DNA of 64,000 nt, taken from positions 4,191,501 to 4,255,500 of the forward strand of contig NC_090795.1 in assembly GCF_040054535.1 (NCBI RefSeq). Reading direction: 5' to 3'. This document shows, one piece after another, positions 28,105 to 38,900 of the stretch. A program made the position numbers and the translations under genes. The notes beneath the pieces were generated by a model. It made no database searches, had not been told where the DNA came from, and saw only the letters and a program-made list of their open reading frames with translations. The stretch comes from Antennarius striatus (lineage: Eukaryota; Chordata; Actinopteri; Lophiiformes; Antennariidae). Position 1 is the stretch's first letter. Each line of letters opens with the position of its first letter.

Positions 28105-30040
28105 AAAAGACGACACCGAGGAGGGGATTTTGTTTGTGTTTTTAATAAGAGTTGTATATTTTTAGTTTTTGTAGGGAAAAAAATGTGAGGCCTCAGGTTG
28201 GATCAGTGAGACATCCTTCAGTCATTTCATTACATTCTAATACCTGATGGAGCAGGTCAAGGCATCTGATCATAGTACAGGTTGGTTTAGAAGTTGTGAG
28301 AAGACAACAGATGATCGGACCCCCCCCCTCCCCAAAAAAGAGAAAAGAATTGATGTGAAATCAAATAATAAACAGAGAAGGTTGTTTTCTGTATAGGAAG
28401 CCAAGGGGATTTTTGTTCTGAACATGGCAACCCAAAACGACTTGAACGCTTACAGAGCACAGAGCATAAGTAAAAGGTTATTGCTGCTCATCAATAGTGT
28501 AATATGAAATATGGGATGTTATGCAGTTATTATACTAAATTCAGTCCATGCAGAAACATGCTGAATCACTAGAATTTTTTAAAAAAATGAACCTGCAAGT
28601 CTAAGGAATGTTTTGTTTTTGTAGAAATTTTAACTCTTGGTATGAATTTTCTTGATTGACATTTTAAGTCTGTATGAAAGGATTATTAATGAGTCCCTTG
28701 AAATCAGTGAAAAATTGTGCACCACAAAGAATGGAAATGAAAGTGTCAGCGGACCAGCACCACTGGTTTAATGAAAGGCTCACAATGTGAATCCAAACTG
28801 TGTCGAGGCAGGATGACGTTAACACCAGAATATTAAAATCTGAACTCTTCTAACCTCTCTGGCAGAAACTCTCCATTAATTTGAGAACAATTTAAAAACT
28901 ATCAAGCTAACTGAAAGTGCCCTGAAACAAGTTAAACCGACCTAAGACATCCATCGGGTTTGGTGGAAATGCTTTCAGAAAGGGCAGCTTGACTGTTCTG
29001 ACAGTAGCTGTTAAAAGCAAAGCTCTCTCTTCCCTACCAGCCGCCCACAAACCCCATCAGAGCTGCAGAGGTTTACTACCCAACCCTTGGCTCCACACCA
29101 GCGCCGACAACAAATAAAGGTATCCTCTGGCTGAAAATGCTTCTGGCACATAGTTTCAAAATCTTACAGAAATCTGAAAAAAAATCTTCAGGTCAGTTAT
29201 GAGTTAAAAAAAACAACAACCTCAGTCTTTATTTAGTAAGGTTGAGGGACCGGCTGCACACAAAGGAGGCTGAGAAAACAACCGGCATCTTTCAAAAATG
29301 AAAAGATGCCTCCGTTAACATCCGTGCAGGGTTTATCGTATTAAATATCTTGATTCAACGGTAGCACAGCTGTGTGTGTATGTGTGCGTGCAGTTTTCCT
29401 TAAAAAGCCAGGTCAAGCATTCAGCAAAATCACATGCAAGAGATTTATTATATAATAAATCCTGAGGATTTTGTATTGATCTGTGAGGCCGGCAAACGTA
29501 AACTGTAATTTTGGCAGATGTGTGCTGATATTATGAGAGGATCCTGAGGGTTAGTCCTGGACATCAAAGTAATCTATGACCGGCTCCTCTTTGACCATCT
29601 TGGACCAGCTGCTTCCGCTGGCGGCCCTGGGAGGAGGAGAAGGGGAAAAGCGGTCATAATCAGGAGAGCAAATCTAATAGGAATAAGAAGGACGACGACC
29701 CAGGATGCTCCTGTGGCGTCCGGCTGCAGTCAGGAACCTCCCTCACCACAGAAGAAGACTCACTTGCTGCTGTGCTGTGACCTCTGCCAGCTCGTGGATG
29801 ATGTGCCGGTGCTCTCTGTTCATGTGTGTGTGTGTGTGTGGGGGGGGGGGGGGTTGGGGTGTCAGTGGGTCCTCTTTGGCTGCTTTCCCTGCAGGCCCAT
29901 CAGGCCTTAAGGCAACGTAACAAAGTGATTTGAAAATATGGCTTCAAGTCAGACCTGTTTTTTATTCCACCACTGAATCACATTGACAATTCATCCTGTA
30001 ATAGACCAGGAGGCCAGAGAAACTCAATGCAACACAGAGA
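28105..30040 (-). pseudogene. decayed tandem duplicate of the nfx1 3' end (distal copy)
   Basis: This segment is collinear with 32308-33665 of nfx1 and in the same orientation. It contains remnants of exon 21, exon 22 and the terminal exon plus the 3' UTR. The exon 21 remnant begins at 29888 with an intact acceptor but meets an in-frame TGA at 29864-29862. Its C-run has become a long C/AC tract (29822-29853). It then retains the R3H residues [10 protein letters not shown] and is joined directly to the last bases of exon 22, because about 240 bp corresponding to 33180-33423 are missing. The fused exon ends in the wrong phase for the terminal exon. The terminal exon at 29626-29551 is intact. 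The copy is longer than the proximal one in the 3' UTR part (extra DNA near 28290-28960). Reading: a broken duplicate whose last exon may still be usable. Confidence 0.85.
29551..29626 (-). CDS. intact second copy of the nfx1 terminal exon
   Basis: It has an AG acceptor, 76 nt in the same phase as the real last exon, and a stop codon. The product ends [17 protein letters not shown], against [17 protein letters not shown] in the proximal exon. Of four base differences, three are silent. It lies 3.4 kb beyond the proximal stop and could serve only as an alternative last exon, by splicing from exon 22. Expression is unknown. Confidence 0.45.
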
Positions 30041-30069
30041 CTCATGTGACCTGGAAACAAGTGGCTAAT

Positions 30070-30329
30070 AGCATTAGCTTCTCTTTAAGGGACTGTCTGT
30101 CACAAAGGCCTCCAACCTTTTTCTCTTCTACTTTAAACTGCAGACACTGAATGCAAAACTTCTCAATCATAATTCAGACTGTAGAGTAATTCTAACCCTG
30201 TTTGGGGAAGACCCTTTCCGTCCGCAAAATAAAATGTCCCACTGCAAAAAAAGCCAAGTCCCCAAAATAAATGGCCTTCCCAGGCTGGGTGTGTTTTACC
30301 AAGCATGTTATTGCTGTTTATTACACATA
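30070..30329. repeat. left arm of an inverted repeat
   Basis: About 260 bp whose reverse complement recurs at 32048-32284 with small indels. The match runs from gcattagctt to tttattacac. It starts about 30 bp after the distal nfx1 duplicate ends. Its origin (transposon ends or rearrangement) is not determined. Confidence 0.85.
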
Positions 30330-32047
30330 GAGAGGTTAGGAGGGCGAGAACCGGCATGAAACGTCTGTTCTTGTTGCCAGATGCTAGTTAGAAAGCAAAA
30401 ACTGCCAAGAAAATAAGATTTAATACCCTTGGATTTGACATCGCAGGGGCTCACTAGAGTAGAAAACAGTAACGACAGAGCCGCATGCAGAGCGTTCAAC
30501 AAGAAACACGTCTGACGACAGCTTTCATTGGAAGGCAAACGCAGGAAAGCGATTCCTTGTTCCAAACAGAGGCTCAGCTGGTGATTAACAAATCTTTACA
30601 GAGAAACCAAGGCAGTGACCTTGAAGCCTCATTCTTGATCAAACAGAACTGCAATAAGAATATGGAGACATTTTTCCAACTGTCCCCACGAGGCAGCTAC
30701 TAATTTAGTTTGTTTTAGGAACCGTTACCAGACAGGCCTCGCCGTCCTTTCGGAAACCTAAAAGCGACCGCAGCTGGATCTGAGCACCGGGTCCACCGAA
30801 GGTTCGGCTTCATGCAAAAATAGACGAATGTCTGACGTCTGGTTGAAGAATAATTTACCAGTGATGTCATTTTAGGTTAAACTTCACACATGAACGTCAA
30901 GGTTAAGTAGTTTAAGCCGTACACTGTTTTCTAGTCTGACTCTAACTCTAAGCAGTGAGTTAAAGTGTATTTGACAGGGTTGGTGTAAAGGAACTTTAAG
31001 TCCTGTATTTTATACAGGAGCTGTTTATGGTTTAAACCTCTCTGATCGATTTAATCAATCATCTGTAGACCATTAAAAAAACATCAGTGAGCAGCATTAT
31101 GGATAGTAGTCAACAGTGAAAACACACAAACAACAAGGCAGCACATTCTGAAACAGTAAATGCGACGTGCTGCCTTCAAGTTCACGCTGCTGAATGCTGC
31201 AGCTGGTTTGGTTCCTTCTGTGCTCACATGGCAGCTATAAATCCAGCATGAATCACGGTAAAGGTCGCGGCGCTGCAGCCAGCCGGGGTAAACCGTAAGT
31301 CTGTGTCAAGGGGGGGTGAAGCTACTGTCCCTGCTTCTCTGTTTGAGGGGATTTGTGGTGAAGCCCAAGTAGATTGTAGAGTTGGATTTTGTCTTGTGGT
31401 CGTGACCTGGGCTCTAACTGAACCGTTACAGGTTTCTGAAGGGAAAACACTCGTTCATTTTTTTAAAACTCTTGGGAGTTTTTCACATTTGCGAATACAT
31501 CAACCAACCAAAAAGAAGCAATTCATTAATTTTTCATTTTAAAAAAACAACAACAATCAAGAGTGAATGTATTTGTCTGTTTGTAAACAAAAATTTAGGC
31601 TTGAAATTTAAAACAAAAAAGGGGATTTAATGTTTCGCATAAGAAAACACAAGCTTGAACATCTATGATGGAACACTGAACAGTCCAACATTAGCATCTG
31701 GTGATGTTATTTAATGTCTATTTCACTGCAGCTCACAACTTGCTTCACTTTGTTTATGCTTTACTTTATTTTCTTCCTTTTAATGACTTCATCTCATTCG
31801 TCAGTTTGGACTCTGGCTGGCAAAGTGTGAAATATTCCAAAAGAGAATGATTCATTCTTTTCGAATATTTTAAGCCACATGTGGGAAAAAGATCCAATTC
31901 CACGTGTAATCACAGAAACTACTATTACGATTTACCATCGTCTCTTCTTTTCGGAGCCCTACTTCTTCAAGAACATGATAGAATGAATGAAATTTTCATT
32001 TTGCAGTTCTCAACGCAGCCAGCAGAGGGAGCTGCATTAAGTGTAAT
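30330..32047. other. 1.7-kb spacer between inverted-repeat arms
   Basis: Moderately AT-rich sequence with no recognised exon, transposase frame or microsatellite. Open frames are short and without family resemblance. Confidence 0.6.
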
Positions 32048-32284
32048 AAAGAGCAATAACACAGCCTGGGAAGGCCATTTATTTTGGGGATCCTGCTTTT
32101 TTTTTTTGCAGTGGGACCTTTTATTTTGCAGAGGGAAAGGGTCTTCCCCAAACAGGGTTAGAATCTCTCTCCAGTCTGAATTATGATTCAGAAGTTTTGC
32201 TTTTGATGTCTGTCTGCTGCTTAAAGTAGAAGAGAAAAAGGTTGGAGCCCTTTGTGACAGTCCCTTAAAGAAAAGCTAATGCTT
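32048..32284. repeat. right arm of an inverted repeat
   Basis: Reverse-complement partner of 30070-30329. It ends within about 25 bp of the start of the proximal nfx1 duplicate unit and contains an expanded T run near 32099-32109. Confidence 0.85.
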
Positions 32285-32324
32285 GGAGAAGGAAATTCAA
32301 ATAAACATGACACAGAGGAGGGTT

Positions 32325-32951
32325 TTTTTCTGTTTAATAGGAGTTGTTTATTATATTTTTGTATGAACAAATATGAAGCCTAAGGTTGGATGAGTGAGAC
32401 ATCCTTCAGAAAGGCTTCAAGTTGAGATAATAATCCTTTCAATACATTCTAATAGTTGATAAAGCAGGTCAAGGCATCTGATCACAGTATAGTTTGGTTC
32501 AAATGTGAGAAATGCTTTCAGAAAGAGCAGCTTGACTTTTCTAACTCTCTCTTCGGTAACAGATGCCCACAAACCCCATCAGAGCTACAGAGGTTTACTA
32601 CCCAACCCTTTCAAAATCTTACAGAAATCTGAAAATGTATCTTCGGGTGAGTTATGAGTTTAAAAAAAGTCACTCTTTATTAAGTTGAGGGACCGGCTTC
32701 ACACAAAGAAGGTTGAGAGAACAATCGGCATCTTTCAAAAATGAAAAGATGCCTTTTGTAACATCCGTGCAGGGTTTATCAATTAAGTGTCTTGATTCAA
32801 GGGGAGCACGGTTGCGTGTGTGTGCGTGTGTTGAATTACATGTAAGAGATTTATTATACAATAAATCCTGAGGATTTCGTAATGATCTGTGAGGCCAGCA
32901 AACAAACTAATTTGGCAGATGTGTGCTGATATTATGAGAGGATCCTGAGGG
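32325..32951 (-). other. nfx1: probable nfx1 3' UTR
   Basis: The sequence after the proximal stop codon. Minus-strand AATAAA hexamers occur at 32855-32850 and 32352-32347. The distal one sits close to the end of the duplicated unit, giving a 3' UTR of about 0.6 kb. The whole stretch has a diverged counterpart in the distal copy. Confidence 0.5.
32347..32352 (-). terminator. nfx1: candidate poly(A) signal of nfx1
   Basis: AATAAA on the minus strand about 600 nt after the stop codon. The corresponding position in the distal copy (near 28140) lacks the hexamer. Confidence 0.35.
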
Positions 32952-35900
32952 TTAGTCCTGGACATCAAAATAATCTATGACTGGCTCCTCTTTGACTATC
33001 TTGGACCAGCTGCTTCCACTGGCGGCCCTGGGAGGAGGAGAAGGGGAAAAGCGGTCATAATCAGGAGAGCAAATCCAATAAGAATAAGAAGGACGACGAC
33101 CCAGGATGCTCCTGTGGCGTCCGGCTGCAGTCAGGAACCTCCCTCACCACAGAAGAAGACTCACTTGCTGCTGTGCTGTTTTCTATGAGCGATGGGAGGC
33201 GGAGCTCTCGCTGCCATCTCTCGTTCTATCACTGCTGTCAGGGTGGAGGTGGGACAGGTGGATTTTCCCCTTAAAAAGAGAAGCAGAGCTCGTGTTTCCA
33301 CCACGGTATCCCGACGGCGTGAGCCTGCAAACATGCTCGTCTCTGAACGAGGACTTACTTCTGGGCCGTGATGACCACGTTGCGCTTTGGCTCGCTGTCG
33401 TAGCTCACGCTCTCCACGCCGTAGACCTCTGCCAGCTCGTGGATGATCTTCCGGTGGTCTCTCTTCATGGGGGGGAAACAGTGGGCCCTCTTTGGCTGCT
33501 TTCCCTGCAGACAGAAGAGATGCAGGTCCATCAGGCATTCAGGTAACAAAGCAAAGAGAACTGAACGTATGGATTCGAATCAGTGCTTTCTTTTTATTCC
33601 ACCACTGAATTAAATCGATAATTCATTCTCCAATAAACCAGGAGGCCAAAACCACTGAATGCAAAGAGCTCGTCTTGCACTGAAGAACCATCTCACCTTA
33701 TTAGCAAGCTCAACAAGATTCTTGATCTCCTCTTCCACCTCTGTGACAAATTTCAGGTCTTTTCTGTTGAAGACAAGGAGCAGAGATGTACAGAGTGTTT
33801 GTGTGTTGGACAAACTGCACAGACAATAACGATGAGCCTTAAAGGACTGACCTGGCATCCTCTTTGAGGCTGTCGCTGTAGGTAGAGCGGATGTGAAAGG
33901 GGTCAGAAGACGAATCGATCTGTAAAGCCTCGGCCAAACGTCGGTTTCTCTCAAGAGTGGCGCACTCCTGGTCGCATTCAAGCCTTAGAAGACAAACACC
34001 CAAGAAAAGAATCAATTCAGTGCTGGAGGCTGAGTCACATCCAGATTTGTTTGCACATGCTGTGGAAAGCTACTTCTATCAGCAATTTTAAAATGTGTCA
34101 TTATTGCATCTTGTCAGGCCTTGAATCATCTCTTAATAATAATACTCTCTCTCAAATTATCTTGTGTTTCCCTTCAATCATTTTTACTCTACCTGGTCTG
34201 TTTCATCTCTTTCTTAGCTAGAAGTGGGGCCATGTCCATGGAGTCGCCCAGCTGCATGTCAGATAGTTTGCTCGCCATGGCGATGGCTGCATACCTGAAG
34301 AACGGGGGAATGAAAGATATTTCCACCGCTTCGTCATTAAAAGTTCAAATAGCTGAGTGCAGAAACCATTTGACTGACCTCCGATAAGAACTGGCTGCTT
34401 CTGTGCAGTTGACCATTTCCTTTCGTCGACCACAGTCACACTGAACATCCACCTGGGACACGGATGAAGGGTTAGACTCAATTACAAACAGACATTGTGT
34501 ACAGGCTGCTCTTGGCCTGTTATACCTTGGCGGTGCAGGTGGTGCGTGGACAGCTGCTCCCCTCGTGACAGGGAGCGCTGCATGGATGGCCGCACTCTGG
34601 ACGAGGCAGCACGCAAGGCTGCTGGCATCGGCCTTCTGGCAAACACTCGTCTCGGTGGCAGATCCTCTTGCAGCGATGCTTTTCACATGGAAGCGTTTTG
34701 TTACACGTCAGGCCGCAAGAAATGTCTTTTAGGTGACACGGGATGTTGCTGCGTTGCTGTGGGCCAGAGGACAAGAGTTTAATCACAGGAATAAAAACAG
34801 TTATGTAAATGTATGACTCAGGAGGGGAGGTTACCTCGTGCTTTCCCATGCACCATTTTTCAGTGAGGTAAGTGCAAGGCGGACACTTCTCCTCACTGTG
34901 GCAGTTGTGAAACACTAAAAGAGAGGGAGGGTTAATAAGAACAATCGAGAAGATTGGGTGTTAATGCACTGTAATTATTCCCAGTTTTATCTCACCTGGG
35001 TGTTCACACTCATGTCTTCTTGTGCACATATTTTTGCACTCTGGAGGCTTCGTGCCACAAGAGATGGGTGGGTACAAGACAGTGAGGCCACAGTGACACG
35101 TCAGCTCGTCAAAACCTACACAAACAAGTAGTTGCAACAAGGAGGAACATCAGGAACCAAGGAAGAACAACAACACGTCATTTCTGAGACTTCAGAATTA
35201 CAGAGCTTTTGGGCTGGATCAAACAACTCACTAGTCTGCCAGCAGGGCTCACAGTTTCCACGGTGACAAGGCTCCTGGCATCGATGGAGGCCACAGTTAA
35301 GCTTGTAGCCGCAGACCAGGAGGCACTTATGCTCCCCACTCTGGACAGAGATACAAGATGCCTCCTCCAATATTTACAACTGTTAACTTTACCTGTACAA
35401 TTTACTATAAAACCATTTAAATATTTTTCCGATGTTTGCTGAAAGCTAAAAGTGTTAAAGCACAAATCACAACTTCTGCTCATGTTTAAAAAAGTTTTAC
35501 CTTAACTTTTTGTTTTTTGGCTGGTATAAATCACAAGACTGAATACTCACAGTACAACACAGCTCGTTACACTTGTGTCGGCCGCAGGAGCGCTTCTTGC
35601 TGCAGCGCTTCTCACAGGTGAAGACGAGCTCCTCTGTGATAGAAAAAGCCAGAAGTGAAATACAAACGTGGGCAGTTGCTGCTTTTACTGTTTCAACTCA
35701 TCAGCTTTACTCTCACCCTCTTTTTGGATTGTTGCACAAGGGACCTCCTGAAAGCAGAAGGTCTGGTTTAGTCTCTGATGCCATAAATACTGGCTGATAA
35801 ATGATGTGCCTTCTGCTGGTGGTTCTGCCTACCTTGGTCTTAGAGCCACATCTGCATCTGATGGTGGAGGTCAGGGAGCAAGGCCCACAGCTGCCTTCAT

Positions 35901-38900
35901 GGCACAATTGCTCACACAGGTGGATGTCATCTGAAATAACACAAGCTCAATCAATCAGTCCTGAAAATTTTTAAGAAAAAAGCCTGTGAGGCAAATCTTG
36001 TCAGGATCCCTCTTTAAGTCTCAGCAGATCGTCAAAGCGTCCAGTACAGAGTCCCAGCATCCTTACCATTGGAGCCACAGGCCATAGGTTGGTTGCACGT
36101 CTTCCCACAGGAGGGGATGGGATCGCAGCAGCTCTGCCGCTCAGAGTATCCCAGCTCCATCAGTTTGGTCAGCGACGTCTGACCGCAGGGACACGTCTTC
36201 ACCAGGCTAGGGGAGCGAGGGCAGGGCTGGCACTGAAAGCGGTGACAAAGCTGCTCACACTGGTGGGTGCCACAGTTTAACATCCTGGGTGGAAGACGGT
36301 AAGCGTCAAGCTTTGGTGGGAATGGTCACACCAAAATACGAACTTTATCAGTAGCAGGATTAACTTACACCCCGCATATTTTCTGACAGGAAAAATATCC
36401 CGAACCGTTAAATCCTTCTTTATCTGTGCCACAGGGGACGTCACGATTCGTAAAACCACAGTAGCACACTGGAGAAAACAAAAACAGACACATAATACAC
36501 AAGTTTAAAAGACATGCATCTGTCAGCACTGCAAAGGGCGGTGAGGGCAAAGACTCACCCTGCTGTACTTGCAGCTGACATGGGGGACAAGGCCCACTGT
36601 GGCACACCTGGGCGCAGGTGTGCTCCCCACAGTTCAGTAAGGCAGCACACACATTCCCACACTGCAACAATGTGTTCTGGCCACAGCGCATTGGTTGACT
36701 GCAAAGAATCAGGCAACAATCATGCATTTCATTCAAACGCTAGCAACCAACTGATTGACAATTGAGATAGGATGTGATCCTCACTATCAGCATCAGTTTC
36801 ATTAATTCCATCCAAAACCACAGCGTTCAGATATTACACCAATAGTTGTTCTCTTTGAGGTCTAAAGCTCTCACTCTCGTTTTAATGCCGCAAAGTCAAG
36901 ACAGAAGATCAACACAAATAGAAAGTATGATTAAAATGTACCTGGTCTTCCCACAGATACAGAATTTTGTGACATAAGTAGGACACTGGGGACAAGGTCC
37001 AGGGTGACACAAACTAAAGGGAGACACAGAAAGTTTCGTTTAACACAAACACAAAAATGTTGGATTGATGACATTTAGAGAAACACTAATGTGAAAAAAA
37101 TTGGGTGCAACTTTAGAATAATATGAGATAAATTTGAAGCATACTGGATTAACCAAATGTTTTTTTGAAAAAAAAAAGTTATTTTTTGATTTTCTTCCTG
37201 CTATGTTTACAGTAAACTTCAAATTTCATCTTTGACAGATAATAATTCTAAAACAACTCAGCCTTCTTCACTCAGTTAATACCAACGACAAGCTTTGTGA
37301 TTCCCCATTTCTTTTGATTTTCAAAGCTCACATGTTACAGGCGTGGTTGCAGTCGACTCCGCTCCTTTTCTTCCCACACACGTTACCACAGCTGTGAGGA
37401 ATCTCACTGCGCTGCCACTCCGGATTTGTCACTTTATCTGCCATTAAAATGTGGGAAAAAAAATAAGATAACAAAAAGTTACTTTTTAAGATTACTTTTT
37501 ATAGTTAGTATTTAAATGCATGAATGAAACTGTCACTCACCACAGAAGCAGGTGTAGGAGGTCGGCACCTTCAGAGCAACATTTTGGCAGGCTGGACAAC
37601 GCCAACCTTCAGCTGAATCTAAACAGAAAAAACAGCTCTAGCAAAAAAATATTTTTTTATGTAAAGAGGACAGCAGATATTTCCACTGGTTTCAAACAGC
37701 AATGAAACATGATGCGTTGATTGGTGCAACAGGCACACGTAAACCTCACAGCTGTGTTTTGTTGTTTGTTAATGGGGCATCAGCGGAGCGATACCGTCCA
37801 TCTGCCCAACATTAGTATGCATTGCATTACACAGACTCCCTGTCGTTATGTAACCTTGGTGATAACTGCGGGAGGGGGGGCTATACCATCTGCCAGAGAG
37901 GTCGGGGATCGAGCCCACTTCTTGATGCAGTTCAGGTGGAAGACGTGGAAGCAGTTCTGGCAGCTCCACACCGGGGCCATGAGCCGGATGACATCACAGC
38001 AAACCATACACTCGTACTTCTCCTCTGACAGCTGTTCAATCAGACACCCTGTGGAGGGATGAGGTCAGAGGTTAAGGATGCTGGAATACTTCAGACATCC
38101 ACTTGCAAGGTTTCCCAGGGCCAGAGCCCATCCCAGCTGACACTGACCGACAGGCACGGTAGAACTTGGACATTGAACAGTTCATCACACAAGCTGACAC
38201 AGAAAAACAAAAAACTTTCACTCATCCAGGAGCTTCAGACAAGTGAGCCACAATTCACTTCTCTAACCTAAAGAACCCTTAAGCAGCTCCATTAGACAAT
38301 ATTTATCTGTTAATTACAAGCAGTATTCAAGCAGATTTTTGAATTCATGCAATTCAAAACTTTTCCATCTTTAAAGTCTTTGTCATCACATTTCAGTACT
38401 TAGTATAATTACACAGATGTCAGCTGTGATTTGCCCGTTTACTTTGATTAAGGAGGACATACTTTCACCTGTGAAACTGAAGGTTTGTTTGTATGTTTTT
38501 CAATATGGCTTTCATTTCTTGATAAAAAATAACAAAGACTACCTGTCTGTGTCTCTTTGCTCTCTGGTATCCTGGCAGTGTTCCTCCTAACCAGCCTCTG
38601 GTTTTGATGGTGTATTCTCCCCCCACCTCTGGCCTGAAGTGATGTGTGTCTTCCTGAGTCACGTCCATCTTTATAGTTAGGATCCTGGGATGATCTGCTG
38701 GGCTCAGATTCATCTTGAGCACAACCTCCTCCCTCTGTGCTCATCTGGTCTTGAGTTGGTGGTTTGGGTGGTTTGATCGGTCCTTGGCGTCGCTTGGAGT
38801 CGGTGTGTTTCCTCTGGTGAATATCATGTTGGAAATCTGGACCTGTCCTACTCCTCTGAGCTGTTTCTCTGTTGTCTGAAGGAGGGACTTCTTCTTTGGT

